In this document: positions 13,864 to 25,085 of the stretch, piece after piece
Layout of the letters: each line of letters opens with the position of its first letter
Position numbering within the stretch: position 1 is the first letter of the stretch
Source: Geothrix sp. PMB-07
Lineage (GTDB): Bacteria > Acidobacteriota > Holophagae > Holophagales > Holophagaceae
Assembly: GCF_030758935.1 (NCBI RefSeq)
Contig: NZ_CP132333.1
Location: 1,798,992 to 1,862,991 of the forward strand
Length of the DNA stretch: 64,000 bases
Reading direction: 5' to 3'
Translations under genes and position numbers: made by a program
The notes under the pieces: generated by a model
The model's input: the letters and a program-made list of their open reading frames with translations, nothing else
Database searches by the model: none
What the model was told of the DNA's origin: nothing

Positions 13864-16329
13864 TTAACGGAACAGCCAGCTGAGCTTCACTTGAAGCGCG
13901 TCGTCGCTGGGCAGGTGGCGAAGGTGGGCGAGATCGGGCAGGGGGCGGATGCCGCCGCGGTCGCCGGTGAGGGCATCCGTCCAGGCGCCGTGGGTGTAGA
14001 CGGCATAGAGGGCGGAGCCGGGGCGGAACTCCCACCGGGCGATGAGGTTGATGTTCCAGAGGCGGTCGCTGAAGGCGGTCCTGGTGCTGGTGGCGCCGGG
14101 CGCCAGCTGATGGTCGTTCACGTAGGAGTGGAGGTCGCGGAAGGACCAGCTGGCATCCATCCACTGGCTGAAGAGCTGCAGCGTGAGGGTGGGACTGAAG
14201 CCGTAGGAAATGCGCAGGGTCTGATCCAGCTGCCCCAGACGGCGCATGCCGACGATGGGGGTGGCGCCCTGGGTTTCCAGGTAGTGCCACTGGCCTTCCT
14301 CGCGCGCCAGGGTGGTCACCCAGGTCACTTCGAGGCTGGGCATGGGGCGGAGCGACTGGAAGAGGGCGGCGCTCTGGGTGGGACCGCCTTCCCGCCAGTG
14401 ATGGAAGGCCCGGAGGCTCACGGAGTAGGGCCCATAGGGTGAGTAGAGGTTGAAGAAGGTCCGCGGAAAGGCGTCGTAGTGCAGGTATTTTTTGACGGGA
14501 TCCCGGAAGGTGCGCAGCTCGCGGTCGTCCTCCGCGGCGAGGCTCTTTTCCAGGCCGAACTCCGCATTCCAGCCGCTGGTGAACTCGGTACCCACCCAGT
14601 TGCCCAGGAAGTGTTCGATCACCTTCCCCGTCAGATCCCGCGAGATCGTATAGCCACCCACCCACTGGCGGTTCCTGAGCACACCGAGGGGCTCGTCCCA
14701 GCGGCGGCTCACCCCGACGTTGAAACTCTGGATGTCCGGCCGCTGGTTGTAGCCCAGATCGTTCGGATCGAACTCCTGCGAGGTGCTGCTCAACTGGCCG
14801 TTGAGGGACCAGCCGTTCTTCCATTGCTGGTTGCCCTGGACCTGGACGTAGGAGCCACCTCTTTGATCGTTCCGGGCCCCAGCATTGGAATGGGCAAATG
14901 AAAAGCCCAGGCTTCCGCTGCGGTCCGCGGGCTTGAAGAGAGCATCCGCGCCACCCACCAGGGCCTCGCGGCCCGTGGGATCCGCCTGACGCAGGTAGGA
15001 GCCGAAGCCCCCGATGAAACTGCCGCGGTCATCCACATTCTGGGTGGCGCGCAGCACCATCGCATGTGTCATGGGCTCAAGGCTGCGCCGGGATTCCTGG
15101 CCGACGTCATCGCGTACGGTGGCCCGCGCGACTTCCATGTTGGCCGCAAGCAGGCCCAGGTTGAGGCCGTTGGCGAACTTGGAGGTGTACTTCGCCGCGC
15201 CCAGGATGTCCACGGAGGAGGGCCGGTCCACCAGCTTTTCTCCAGGCTGGAGATCGGGATCGTAAAGCCCCTTGCCCAGGCGGCGGCTGTAGAAGAGGTT
15301 GAGGCCCGTGAACTGGAAGATGTCCAGGCCTTCCAGAAAGAAGGGCCGCTTCTCCGGGAAAAAGGTTTCCGTGGTGCCGAGGTTCAGCACGGCCTGATCC
15401 ACTTCCACCTGCCCGAAATCTGGATGCAGGGTGAGATCCAGCTGGGAGTAGGAATTGAGGCCGAGATGCGCATCCAGGCCCGCCTGGACCTTCCATGTCC
15501 GATCATCGAAGCTCTGGGCCGTTTCAAACTTCCGCTGCGTGCTGAGGTAGGGCACCCACTCGCGCCGCGGCTGCGGCTTCACGCCCTCGATGCCCAGGAG
15601 ATCCGGGAAGTGGCTGACCCAGGCGTTCAGGCCCCGCGGGACGATCTGCCACATGGACAGTTCCTGTCGAGGCGAATAGTCGGAGCGGATGAAGTTGATG
15701 CCCCAGACCTGGCCGCCCTGGGTGGCTTTGAGGCGCAGCACAGAAAGGGGGATCTTCAGTTCCGCGGTCCAGCCGTCGGCGTCAGTGGTGACGGCGCTTT
15801 CCCACACGCTGTCCCAGCTGAGATCCTCGTTGGTGTCGCCGTAGACGAGGCGATCCTGCTGCACGCCGGAGGCATTGACCATGAAGGCGAAGGCCGTACG
15901 GCGGTCGTGGAGGCTGTCGAGGTACACCCCGAACCAGTCGCTGGCGCTGTCCTGATCTCGGCGGTGGATCTGCCGCACGATGGTGGCCTTCCCCTTGGGA
16001 TGATGCATGCGGGCGCCGACGTAGACGAAGTGATCGTCGTAGAGCACCCGCACTTCGGTCTGGTTGGCGGGCGCCTTGCCCAGTTCCGGCGTAGACACTG
16101 TGAACCCCGTGGCCACCGGCGCCAGGGCCCACTGAGGCTCATCCAGGCGGCCATCGATCAGGAGGGGGGACTGCGTCCGCACCGCGATGAGGGTTTTCCG
16201 GGCCTCCTCGGCGGCGCGCGTTGGGCATCCATGCAAAAGAATGGCTAGCAACACCCATGAGCGGCCTCGCTCAAACAGCGCTGAGGCAACGTTCGGGTGG
16301 CGTGAGCGATCGAAAAGGTGGAGGTCCAT
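13864..16329 (-). CDS. DUF5916 outer-membrane protein with N-terminal CBM9-like domain
   Basis: An 821-residue exported protein. After the N-terminal hydrophobic stretch (WVLLAILLHG) comes a carbohydrate-binding family-9-like domain (LLIDGRLDEPQWALAP, VRVLYDDHFVYVGARMHHP, DSASDWFGVYLDSLHDRRTA, about residues 55-220). The DUF5916 part continues to the end (FFPEKRPFFLEGLDIFQFTG, FYSRRLGK) and finishes with alternating aromatic beta-strands closing on a terminal Phe-Arg, as in outer-membrane barrels. Substrate and role in this family are unknown. It is the first gene of a four-gene operon, 21 bases before the lipoprotein. Confidence 0.85.
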   Translation of the reverse strand: MDLHLFDRSRHPNVASALFERGRSWVLLAILLHGCPTRAAEEARKTLIAVRTQSPLLIDGRLDEPQWALAPVATGFTVSTPELGKAPANQTEVRVLYDDHFVYVGARMHHPKGKATIVRQIHRRDQDSASDWFGVYLDSLHDRRTAFAFMVNASGVQQDRLVYGDTNEDLSWDSVWESAVTTDADGWTAELKIPLSVLRLKATQGGQVWGINFIRSDYSPRQELSMWQIVPRGLNAWVSHFPDLLGIEGVKPQPRREWVPYLSTQRKFETAQSFDDRTWKVQAGLDAHLGLNSYSQLDLTLHPDFGQVEVDQAVLNLGTTETFFPEKRPFFLEGLDIFQFTGLNLFYSRRLGKGLYDPDLQPGEKLVDRPSSVDILGAAKYTSKFANGLNLGLLAANMEVARATVRDDVGQESRRSLEPMTHAMVLRATQNVDDRGSFIGGFGSYLRQADPTGREALVGGADALFKPADRSGSLGFSFAHSNAGARNDQRGGSYVQVQGNQQWKNGWSLNGQLSSTSQEFDPNDLGYNQRPDIQSFNVGVSRRWDEPLGVLRNRQWVGGYTISRDLTGKVIEHFLGNWVGTEFTSGWNAEFGLEKSLAAEDDRELRTFRDPVKKYLHYDAFPRTFFNLYSPYGPYSVSLRAFHHWREGGPTQSAALFQSLRPMPSLEVTWVTTLAREEGQWHYLETQGATPIVGMRRLGQLDQTLRISYGFSPTLTLQLFSQWMDASWSFRDLHSYVNDHQLAPGATSTRTAFSDRLWNINLIARWEFRPGSALYAVYTHGAWTDALTGDRGGIRPLPDLAHLRHLPSDDALQVKLSWLFR

Positions 16330-16399
16330 GCCGGAAGACTACGGACCGCACCTGATCTCCCGCTGTGCGCTGCCTGATCATTTGGTCAGGATGCGCAAA

Positions 16400-17338
16400 T
16401 CACTTCTGGCGTTTGAACCTGGCCAGCGCCGCCCAGGCGGTTTCGGAGCCCCATCGCGGGTCCTTGTCGCTTCCAAGGGTGGAGGGGATGTCCCACACGG
16501 CACACCCGGCGCCAACCTTGGCCAGATCCTCCAGGTGCTTGGGCAGGGCTGCTCCTCCCCATTCGTACTGCCAGCCGGGAATGCCCAGCAGCACCTGGGC
16601 GGGCCGGAAGCCCTTGCCCTTGGCCCATTCAATCTGCCAGCTGAAGCGGAAGATGGCGGCGCCCTCCGCACAAGGCTTGCCGCCCTCCGGCGTGAAGCTG
16701 GCGGCGTTGGCTTCGTAGAGATCGCCGTAGCCCATGGAGTGGATGCCGTCCACCTGGCCCTGCCAATCGCCCCACCAGGCCATGTTGGGGGCGTTGAAGC
16801 AGGGGCTGTGGAAGCTGTCGACGGTGAGCAGCTTGCCCTTGGCATGGACAGCGGTGGAGAGCGCCTTTACGAAGGCGCCGTAGGCCTCGCGATCGGCGTC
16901 CAGATAGCCTTCGCCCTCCAGATCGAGGTCGATGCCATCCAGCCCGTGGCGCGTCATTTCGTCCACCAGGGAGGTCACGAGCGCGTCGCGATGCAGGGCG
17001 AAGGCCGAGCGGGCCCGTTGCCAGTCCCAGATCTTGCCATCGTGGTTGTAGACCGTGAGGAGCACCGGAACGCCCTTGGCCTTGCCCCAGTTTCGGAAGT
17101 GCGCCACCTCTGCATCGGTGATGGTTTCGCCCCGCTCGGCGTAGGCGAGTTTCCCTTCGGGCGTGAGGATCCAGAACTGGAGCCCCATGCGGCTGAGCCA
17201 CTGATCCGCAGTGACCGCGCCAGCCCGGTGGGCCAAGGCCTTCCGGCTGGCGCCCAGTTGGTAGGGCGGGATCCAGCCGATGACATCATGGGCCACCAGG
17301 GAACCGGTGAGGGAAGCGAGCAGGAGCAAACGTTTCAT
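16400..17338 (-). CDS. Secreted GH18-like glycoside hydrolase
   Basis: A 312-residue protein with a signal peptide (KRLLLLASLTGSLVAH) and a TIM-barrel glycosidase fold of the chitinase family. The catalytic signature D-x-x-D-x-D-x-E is intact as DGIDLDLEGE (134-143, acid Glu141). Other barrel elements are VPVLLTVYNHDG, VDGIHSMGYGDLY and VLLGIPGWQYEWGG. It is a single-domain enzyme without a carbohydrate-binding module. The target could be chitin or peptidoglycan-type GlcNAc polymers. The ATG at 17338 is chosen because it gives the signal peptide; the frame stays open further upstream. It follows the receiver-kinase gene on the same strand, 31 bases downstream of its stop. Confidence 0.85.
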   Translation of the reverse strand: MKRLLLLASLTGSLVAHDVIGWIPPYQLGASRKALAHRAGAVTADQWLSRMGLQFWILTPEGKLAYAERGETITDAEVAHFRNWGKAKGVPVLLTVYNHDGKIWDWQRARSAFALHRDALVTSLVDEMTRHGLDGIDLDLEGEGYLDADREAYGAFVKALSTAVHAKGKLLTVDSFHSPCFNAPNMAWWGDWQGQVDGIHSMGYGDLYEANAASFTPEGGKPCAEGAAIFRFSWQIEWAKGKGFRPAQVLLGIPGWQYEWGGAALPKHLEDLAKVGAGCAVWDIPSTLGSDKDPRWGSETAWAALARFKRQK

Positions 17339-17369
17339 CGGCTCTCCTATCAGCCCGGAGTGATCGTTC

Positions 17370-18560
17370 CTAGGCGAGTCCACCGGTGGGTTCATCGGCG
17401 GCCTCGCCAGACTCTCCGTGACGGGCTGGGCGCGCCTTCGGCAGCTCCAGCACGAAAGCGCTGCCCTTGGGCAGATTGTCCTCCACCCAGATGCGGCCCT
17501 CGTGGGCCTCGGCCACCAGCTGGCAGAAAGCCAACCCGAGGCCCGATCCGAAATGGGGATCGTGCCCTTCCTTTTTGACCCGGACGAATTTTCCGAAGAT
17601 CTGGTCGCGCATTTCTTCGGGGATGCCGTGGCCCTCGTCTCGCACTTCCAGGCGCACACCGCTCTCGGTTTTCTGCGCCTCGATCCAGGTGCGGCTGCCC
17701 GATGGGGAGTATTTCAGGGCGTTGTCCAGGAGGTTCAGCAACAACCTCCGCAGGAATTCCTGATCGGCCTCGATGTGCAGATCGGGGTCGCAATCCCAGG
17801 ACAGGATGTGGCTCCGCGACTTGGCCTGAGATTCCATTTCCTTGAGCAGGGAAGGCAACCAGGCGCTGAGCGGGATCGAGGATTTGTGGAGATCCAAGCC
17901 CACCTGTTCGGCGCGTCCGATGTCGAGGATGTTCTGGATCATCCGGCCCATGGTGTGCGCGGTGTCGCGAAGCCGCCTCAGCTGCGCTTTGGAGGTGGGG
18001 CTGGTCTCGTCCCGTTCATCCATCAGTTCCAGACCCACCTGGATGGCGGAAAGGGGGTTCTTCAGATCGTGCACGATGAATTCGAAAAGCTGTTCCCGCT
18101 GCTTCTGCAGATCCAGAAGGTTGTCCCGCTCGGCCTGCACTTCCGCCTGAAGGCGCTTGAGGCGCATGAGGCTGCGGATGCGGACGATCAGCTCCGGCGA
18201 GAGGACGGGTTTGCGCAGGAAATCATCCCCCTTGGCGCGCAGGGCCTGGGCATGGATATCCGGTCGCTCGTCGCCCGTCAGGAAGATGATGGGGAGCAGT
18301 TCTCCATTGGGAAGATCCCGGATACGGCGGCAAACTTCCAGCCCATCCATGTGGGGCATCTGGATATCCAGAAGCACCAGTTCGGGCTTATAAGTGGACA
18401 GAAGTTCCAGGGCCTTTTCGCCCCCCTCGGCCGTTTCTACCTGGTAATAGCCCCGCTCAAGCATCGCGCGCAGACTCCGGCGCGCGAGGGCGTCATCATC
18501 CACCACCAAGATCCGGGCCCCATGGTCGGCACGGCGAAAGAACAGGGGCCCATCATTCAT
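17370..18560 (-). CDS. Receiver-histidine kinase hybrid (soluble)
   Basis: A 396-residue cytoplasmic signalling protein with reversed order. The N-terminal receiver (about 15-132) has VVDDD, phosphoacceptor Asp65 in LLDIQMPHMDG, and FLRKP. A coiled-coil linker follows, then a histidine kinase with H-box VHDLKNPLSAIQ (His164), N-box LLDNALKYSPSG, and G-boxes VRDEGHGIPEEM and GSGLGLAFCQL. There is no membrane segment, so it receives its input as phosphate or through a partner and acts in a phosphorelay. No response regulator or upstream kinase is adjacent. Confidence 0.92.
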   Translation of the reverse strand: MNDGPLFFRRADHGARILVVDDDALARRSLRAMLERGYYQVETAEGGEKALELLSTYKPELVLLDIQMPHMDGLEVCRRIRDLPNGELLPIIFLTGDERPDIHAQALRAKGDDFLRKPVLSPELIVRIRSLMRLKRLQAEVQAERDNLLDLQKQREQLFEFIVHDLKNPLSAIQVGLELMDERDETSPTSKAQLRRLRDTAHTMGRMIQNILDIGRAEQVGLDLHKSSIPLSAWLPSLLKEMESQAKSRSHILSWDCDPDLHIEADQEFLRRLLLNLLDNALKYSPSGSRTWIEAQKTESGVRLEVRDEGHGIPEEMRDQIFGKFVRVKKEGHDPHFGSGLGLAFCQLVAEAHEGRIWVEDNLPKGSAFVLELPKARPARHGESGEAADEPTGGLA

Positions 18561-18620
18561 GCTTAACCTCAGATGGTGCTTCAGACCAAGTGCAAGCCTA
18601 ACAAGTTTTTCCTGTGAATA

Positions 18621-18661
18621 TATGAAAAATAAGACAGGAAATGCAAAAATTGCTCTGTCTT
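18621..18661 (-). terminator. Possible terminator downstream of the YchJ gene
   Basis: Read on the minus strand, AAGACAG (18661-18655) pairs with CTGTCTT (18637-18631), with an inner GCAA/TTGC pairing, and is followed by ATTTTTCATA. This lies in the AT-rich 209-base gap between the YchJ stop and the receiver-kinase start. A second small hairpin, GGGGA/TCCCC, sits at 18704-18720. The gap contains no supported gene. Confidence 0.45.
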
Positions 18662-18769
18662 TCGGGGCAGACCCTTACACCTTACATGACGAGGCATGAA
18701 GATGGGGAAAATATCTCCCCAAATGTGTGGAGGTATTGGGCCTCAGCTATGGATGACGGGCGGGTTGCC

Positions 18770-19168
18770 TTAGGCCTTGACCACGCCATCCACATACACC
18801 CAGCGACCGTTCTCCCGTGCGAACGTGCTGGTTTCAATGTGGAGGCTCCGCCGCCCATTGGCCTGAAGGCTGGCGTGGAAGGTGACGATGCCCGTGTCAT
18901 CGGTCTTGCCGCCTGCCTCTTTGCGGACGATCTTCAGGCCGACACAGCTCACGGATTTGCAGTACCGCGCCAGTTCCTCGCGATCCTCTTCCCCGCGCTT
19001 GGCTTCGGGGCGGGTGGTAATGAGGTACTCCACCTTGCCCAGCGCATAAGCGGAGAAGCGGGAGCGCATCAACTGCTCGGCGGTCTCTGGGAAGGCGGTA
19101 CCCGCATGGAAGGGGCCGCAGCAGCGGTCATAGGGCTTCTTCGATGTGCAGGGGCAGAGACGGGACAT
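18770..19168 (-). CDS. YchJ-family protein with SEC-C metal-binding motif
   Basis: A 132-residue member of the YchJ (UPF0225) family. The N-terminal SEC-C zinc knuckle reads CPCTSKKPYDRCCGPFH. The conserved MRSRFSAYALG (about 35-45) marks the NTF2-like YchJ domain, which ends with FARENGRWVYVDG. SEC-C motifs bind zinc and occur on SecA and nucleic-acid or protein-interacting proteins. The role of YchJ itself is not established. It is downstream of a small membrane protein on the same strand (50-base gap). Confidence 0.9.
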   Translation of the reverse strand: MSRLCPCTSKKPYDRCCGPFHAGTAFPETAEQLMRSRFSAYALGKVEYLITTRPEAKRGEEDREELARYCKSVSCVGLKIVRKEAGGKTDDTGIVTFHASLQANGRRSLHIETSTFARENGRWVYVDGVVKA

Positions 19169-19218
19169 GGAAACCTCAGGGCAAACCGCGGTTCCAGCAT
19201 CTCATGGCAACCCTGTGA

Positions 19219-19668
19219 TCAGGATCCAGGCCGCACCCGCATCCGCAGCGCGACGTACCAGAGGAACCAGGCGAACAGCAGGGTCAACAGCCACACCAGC
19301 CAGGGGAAGGATCCGGTGCCGGCAGTCCAGGCCGCGAAGGATGCCAGCAGAGGGACCAGGGCGCAGATGATGAGGGCCAAGTGGAAGGCCACTTTGGTGA
19401 TGCGCCCGAGGCGTTCCGCGGCCCGGGCCAGGCGCACGGTGATCATGGCGCAGGCCAGCGAGGGCAGGCCGATGAAGGTCCACAAAAGGAACAGCGGAAT
19501 GGCCGGGCTCATCCAGCCTTGGCTGAACCACCGGAAATAGCTGGGAAAGGTTCCGATGAACCACACCAAGTCGCCCAGGGCCAGGAAGGCCGTGAGCATG
19601 GCGAGGAGGCGGAGCACCAAACTGGATGGCGCCTGCGGGGGCGCCGGAGCGGGCATCGGGTCGGTCAT
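19219..19668 (-). CDS. Small four-helix membrane protein, unknown
   Basis: A 149-residue protein with a short Pro/Ala-rich N-terminus and about four hydrophobic segments (near 20-38, 52-78, 92-112 and 118-138). A conserved-looking aromatic loop (FIGTFPSYFRWFSQGW) follows the first helix. It ends in a basic Arg-rich tail. I do not recognise the family. It lies between urocanase and the YchJ gene on the minus strand. Confidence 0.65.
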   Translation of the reverse strand: MTDPMPAPAPPQAPSSLVLRLLAMLTAFLALGDLVWFIGTFPSYFRWFSQGWMSPAIPLFLLWTFIGLPSLACAMITVRLARAAERLGRITKVAFHLALIICALVPLLASFAAWTAGTGSFPWLVWLLTLLFAWFLWYVALRMRVRPGS

Positions 19669-19724
19669 GGGGGCCTCTGGGTGGGCCCATGCTACCGATG
19701 CCCGCTCTGGAAAACCAAGGTTTT

Positions 19725-21389
<1,665 letters not shown>

Positions 21390-21605
21390 GGGGGGGCTCC
21401 AGCGAAACGGCCCAGTTTCCCACGCCTCGCCCCCGACGGCGATCAAGAGCTCAGAAGTAAGGTTGCCGCCCTCTGCCAGTCGATCCGGATCCCATGGTTG
21501 GTTATCGATTTGTAAACAAAATAGTCTTCAGCTCGTCGTCGAAGAGGGCTCGACCAGGGAAACCCTTTCCTGCTTCCGGGACCTCTGCTTGGGGCTGGGG
21601 ACGGC

Positions 21606-22595
<990 letters not shown>

Positions 22596-22637
22596 GGGGG
22601 CCTCCTCAATCACAATGCGATCACGTGAAAAGGATCT

Positions 22638-22702
22638 ACCACCAAGACGCCAAGACACCAAGAAAAGCAACAACCTTGCTCAGTTCCTGGTGTCTTGGTG
22701 GT
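22638..22702. repeat. Imperfect inverted repeat made of CCAAGAC units
   Basis: Arms 22638-22655 and 22685-22702 match at 16 of 18 positions. The left side contains tandem CCAAGAC-type units (ACCAAGACGCCAAGACACCA). It sits in the 139-base gap after the nitroreductase stop and before the aldo/keto reductase start, so it would fold at the 3' end of the nitroreductase message. Confidence 0.75.
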
Positions 22703-22734
22703 GAAAGCTTTTGTGGGTGATAGGCCAGGCGCGG

Positions 22735-23385
22735 TCAGCGGTGATCGATGAGGTCCTTGGCTTCAAAGCGCACCTTGGGCGCGCTGGCGTACTTGTCATC
22801 CTCAGCGCGGAAGCCCAGGGGGCAGGCGGACACGGTGGCGTAACCGGTGCCCTTGAGGCCGAGGATCTCGTCGTACTTGGCAGGTTCGATGCCCTCGAAG
22901 GGGCAGGCGTCGATGCCAAGAAGGGCGGCCGAAGTGAGCAGGTTGCCCATGGCGATGTAGGTCTGCCGGGCGGCCCACTCGCCGATGATGGCGTGGCGGG
23001 GGCCATTCACGAGGTCGCCCATCATGAAGCCCTTGTACCCGGCCAGGCTCTCAGCGGTGACGCCGCGCACCTCGGCGATGCGGGCGATGAAGCGGTCCAC
23101 ATCGGCTTCGGTGACATCCTGCTGGGCGGTGAAGACCACCAGGTGGCTGCAATCCTCCACCTGGGATTGATTCCAGGAAGCGGGGCGCAACTTGGCCTTG
23201 AGGGCGGGGTCGGTGACCACAATGAACTTCCAGGGCTGCAGGCCGTAGCTGGAAGCCGTGAGAATCAGGGATTCTTCCAGAACCGCCCAGTCAGCGGCCG
23301 AGATCTTCTTGGATGAATCGAATTTCTTGGTGGCGTAGCGCCACTTCAGTTGCTGGAGCAGGCTATCGCCAGGGATGGTGCTCAT
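22735..23385 (-). CDS. NAD(P)H-dependent nitroreductase family oxidoreductase
   Basis: FMN-dependent reductase of 216 residues. The N-terminal LLQQLKWRYATKKFD with a basic RYATKKF binds FMN phosphate. SSYGLQPWKFIVV is the conserved FMN/dimer region, and CPFEGIEPAKYDEILGL is close to E. coli NfsB. It probably reduces quinones, nitroaromatics or similar electrophiles. The ATG at 23385 is chosen because it gives the standard N-terminus; the frame stays open upstream into the thioredoxin gene. It follows trxA by 31 bases, so the two are likely co-transcribed. Confidence 0.92.
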   Translation of the reverse strand: MSTIPGDSLLQQLKWRYATKKFDSSKKISAADWAVLEESLILTASSYGLQPWKFIVVTDPALKAKLRPASWNQSQVEDCSHLVVFTAQQDVTEADVDRFIARIAEVRGVTAESLAGYKGFMMGDLVNGPRHAIIGEWAARQTYIAMGNLLTSAALLGIDACPFEGIEPAKYDEILGLKGTGYATVSACPLGFRAEDDKYASAPKVRFEAKDLIDHR

Positions 23386-23416
23386 GGGTTCCTCGTGATG
23401 GTTGGGATGGATCGGT

Positions 23417-23737
23417 TTATAGCGACTGCTGAAGGCGGGCCCGCAGCTGATCGATGGGCAGCGATCCCACGATGCGCTCGGTGGGCTGGCCATCCTTGAA
23501 GATCACCAGCGTGGGCATGCTCAGCACGTCGTATTGTTCAGAGAGAGGGGTGAAATCATCCACGTTGAGTTTGGCGAAGGTCGCCTTGCCCTGGAATTCT
23601 GCCGCCAGGGTTTCCATGATGGGCGCCAGTTCGCGGCAGGGAGCGCACCAGGGAGCCCAGAAATCCACCACGGTGGCACCCTGGGCCACGGCGCTGGAGA
23701 AGGTCTGGTCGGTCAGGTGCTGGATGAGATCGGACAT
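23417..23737 (-). CDS. trxA: Thioredoxin
   Basis: 106-residue disulfide reductase with the active site WCAPC (30-34) in VVDFWAPWCAPCRELAP and the cis-proline loop SMPTLVIFKDG. The residue between the cysteines is Ala where the E. coli protein has Gly (WCAPC versus WCGPC), a common natural variant. Full length, without signal peptide, so cytosolic. It lies between the NmrA-like oxidoreductase and the nitroreductase, within the HxlR-associated redox group. Confidence 0.95.
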   Translation of the reverse strand: MSDLIQHLTDQTFSSAVAQGATVVDFWAPWCAPCRELAPIMETLAAEFQGKATFAKLNVDDFTPLSEQYDVLSMPTLVIFKDGQPTERIVGSLPIDQLRARLQQSL

Positions 23738-23820
23738 GCCTGGGCTCCTGTTTCAGCCTTCCAGATTAACGGATCTGAAAGCTTTCTCGGTCATGACATT
23801 ATCCTAACCGGGTTGACGGA

Positions 23821-24459
23821 TCAGTAGCCGACGGTGAATCGGCGTCGGACGTGAGTGGGCCTTTCCAGCTCGTCAAGCATGGCCACAGCGTAATCTTCCA
23901 GGGAGATGTGGCTGGTACCACTGGCATCCACAAGCAGGGTGTCTTCGCCCAGCCGGAACTGACCGGTGCGCTCTCCGGGGTGGATCGATGCCGATGGGCT
24001 GAGCATGGTCCAGTCGAGGTGGGTGTCGGCTCGCAGCAGGGTCAGAATGTCCCGGTTGCCTTCGGCGGTGCCTCGGTATTCCGCAGGGAAATCGGGCGAA
24101 TCCAGCAGCTGTTGACCAGGCGCGATGTCCAGGCTGCCCGCCCCGCCCACCACCAGCAGACGGGGAACGCCGCTCTCCTTCACAGCGGCGATGAGGCTCT
24201 GCATGCCCTTCACGTAGTAGCCGCGAACGTCGGGCTGGGCGTGGCCGCTGAAGGCGCTGATCACCGCGTCATGGCCGCGGAGCAGGTTGGCCAGGGTAGG
24301 CGTGTCCGCGATGTCGGCCTGGAGGACGCGGAGCTGGGGATGAGGTGCGAGACGGTCAGGGCGGGTGACGAGGGCCGTGACCTGGTGGCCCCGGGACAGG
24401 GCCTCCTTGAGCAAGCCCGATCCGATGAAGCCGGACGCGCCGATGAGCGTGATGTTCAT
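23821..24459 (-). CDS. NmrA-like NAD(P)-binding oxidoreductase
   Basis: An atypical short-chain dehydrogenase of 212 residues. The Rossmann nucleotide motif is GASGFIGSGLLKEAL (7-21) with the following Arg/Thr region ALVTRPDRL that favours NADPH. VISAFSGH and LLVVGGAGSLD are typical of the YwnB/NmrA-like group of NAD(P)H-binding proteins. No YxxxK catalytic pair is clear, so it may be a redox sensor or quinone reductase rather than a classical dehydrogenase. It starts 21 bases after the flavodoxin gene and is probably in its operon. Confidence 0.88.
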   Translation of the reverse strand: MNITLIGASGFIGSGLLKEALSRGHQVTALVTRPDRLAPHPQLRVLQADIADTPTLANLLRGHDAVISAFSGHAQPDVRGYYVKGMQSLIAAVKESGVPRLLVVGGAGSLDIAPGQQLLDSPDFPAEYRGTAEGNRDILTLLRADTHLDWTMLSPSASIHPGERTGQFRLGEDTLLVDASGTSHISLEDYAVAMLDELERPTHVRRRFTVGY

Positions 24460-24480
24460 GGTGGATCTCCGACGAAAGGT

Positions 24481-25032
24481 TCAGGAAGCCTGGGTCCAAC
24501 GGGCCGTGGCTGTGGCGACGCGCTGGCCGAGCCGTTCGGCGCTCTTGCGATCCGCCAGATTGGGCTCCACCTCCGGCGCCACCTGGCCCGCCGTGGCCAT
24601 GAGCCCCGTGAAACTGCCCAGTCGGTTGATGCCCTCCTCGTTGTAGGGCATCTCGGCATTGCCCACCCAGACCATGCCGTGCTGCATGGCGAAGATCATG
24701 AGCGACTGAAGGGTGTTCAGCTTGTCTCCGCTGGGGCTGCCGCTGATGGTGAATCCGGCGGCCAGTTTGTCCTGCCATTTCCGCTCCAGCCAGGGTTTGG
24801 AACTGGCATCCATGAAGGTCTTGAATGGGCCGCTCACATTGCCCATGTAGGTGGGGCTGCCGAAAATGATGGCGTCGGCGGCCTCCAGGTCGGTCCAGTG
24901 GGCATCGATCTCCTCCACGGAGATGAGGCTGGTCCGGGTGCCGGGCACCGACTCGGCCCCGGCCTGCACCCGCTCTGCCAGCACTTTGGTGTGCCCGTAC
25001 CCGCTGTGGAATACGATGGCGACTTTGCTCAT
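24481..25032 (-). CDS. Flavodoxin-family NAD(P)H:quinone oxidoreductase (WrbA-like)
   Basis: FMN-binding protein of 183 residues. The phosphate loop is VFHSGYGHTKVLAERV (7-22), the isoalloxazine loop is IIFGSPTYMGNVSGPFKTFM, and the third loop lies in FTISGSPSGDKLNTLQSL. The layout resembles WrbA/NADPH-dependent FMN reductases that detoxify quinones by two-electron reduction. It has an excellent AAAGGAGG ribosome binding site. It is the first gene of the minus-strand redox cluster and is divergent from the hxlR gene, sharing its operator region. Confidence 0.9.
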   Translation of the reverse strand: MSKVAIVFHSGYGHTKVLAERVQAGAESVPGTRTSLISVEEIDAHWTDLEAADAIIFGSPTYMGNVSGPFKTFMDASSKPWLERKWQDKLAAGFTISGSPSGDKLNTLQSLMIFAMQHGMVWVGNAEMPYNEEGINRLGSFTGLMATAGQVAPEVEPNLADRKSAERLGQRVATATARWTQAS

Positions 25033-25085
25033 GTTGCCTCCTTTGCGAGCACTTGCATTCGACTGGCCCGTGACCCAAACTTTAG

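Noticed and set aside
19711-19724. AAAACCAAGGTTTT palindrome just past the urocanase stop as a terminator
   Set aside because: The stem is only about 5 bp and AT-rich, and no U-tract follows on the minus strand.
23417-23737. Thioredoxin WCAPC active site as an anomaly
   Set aside because: Ala in place of Gly between the cysteines is a frequent natural variant and no special meaning can be claimed.
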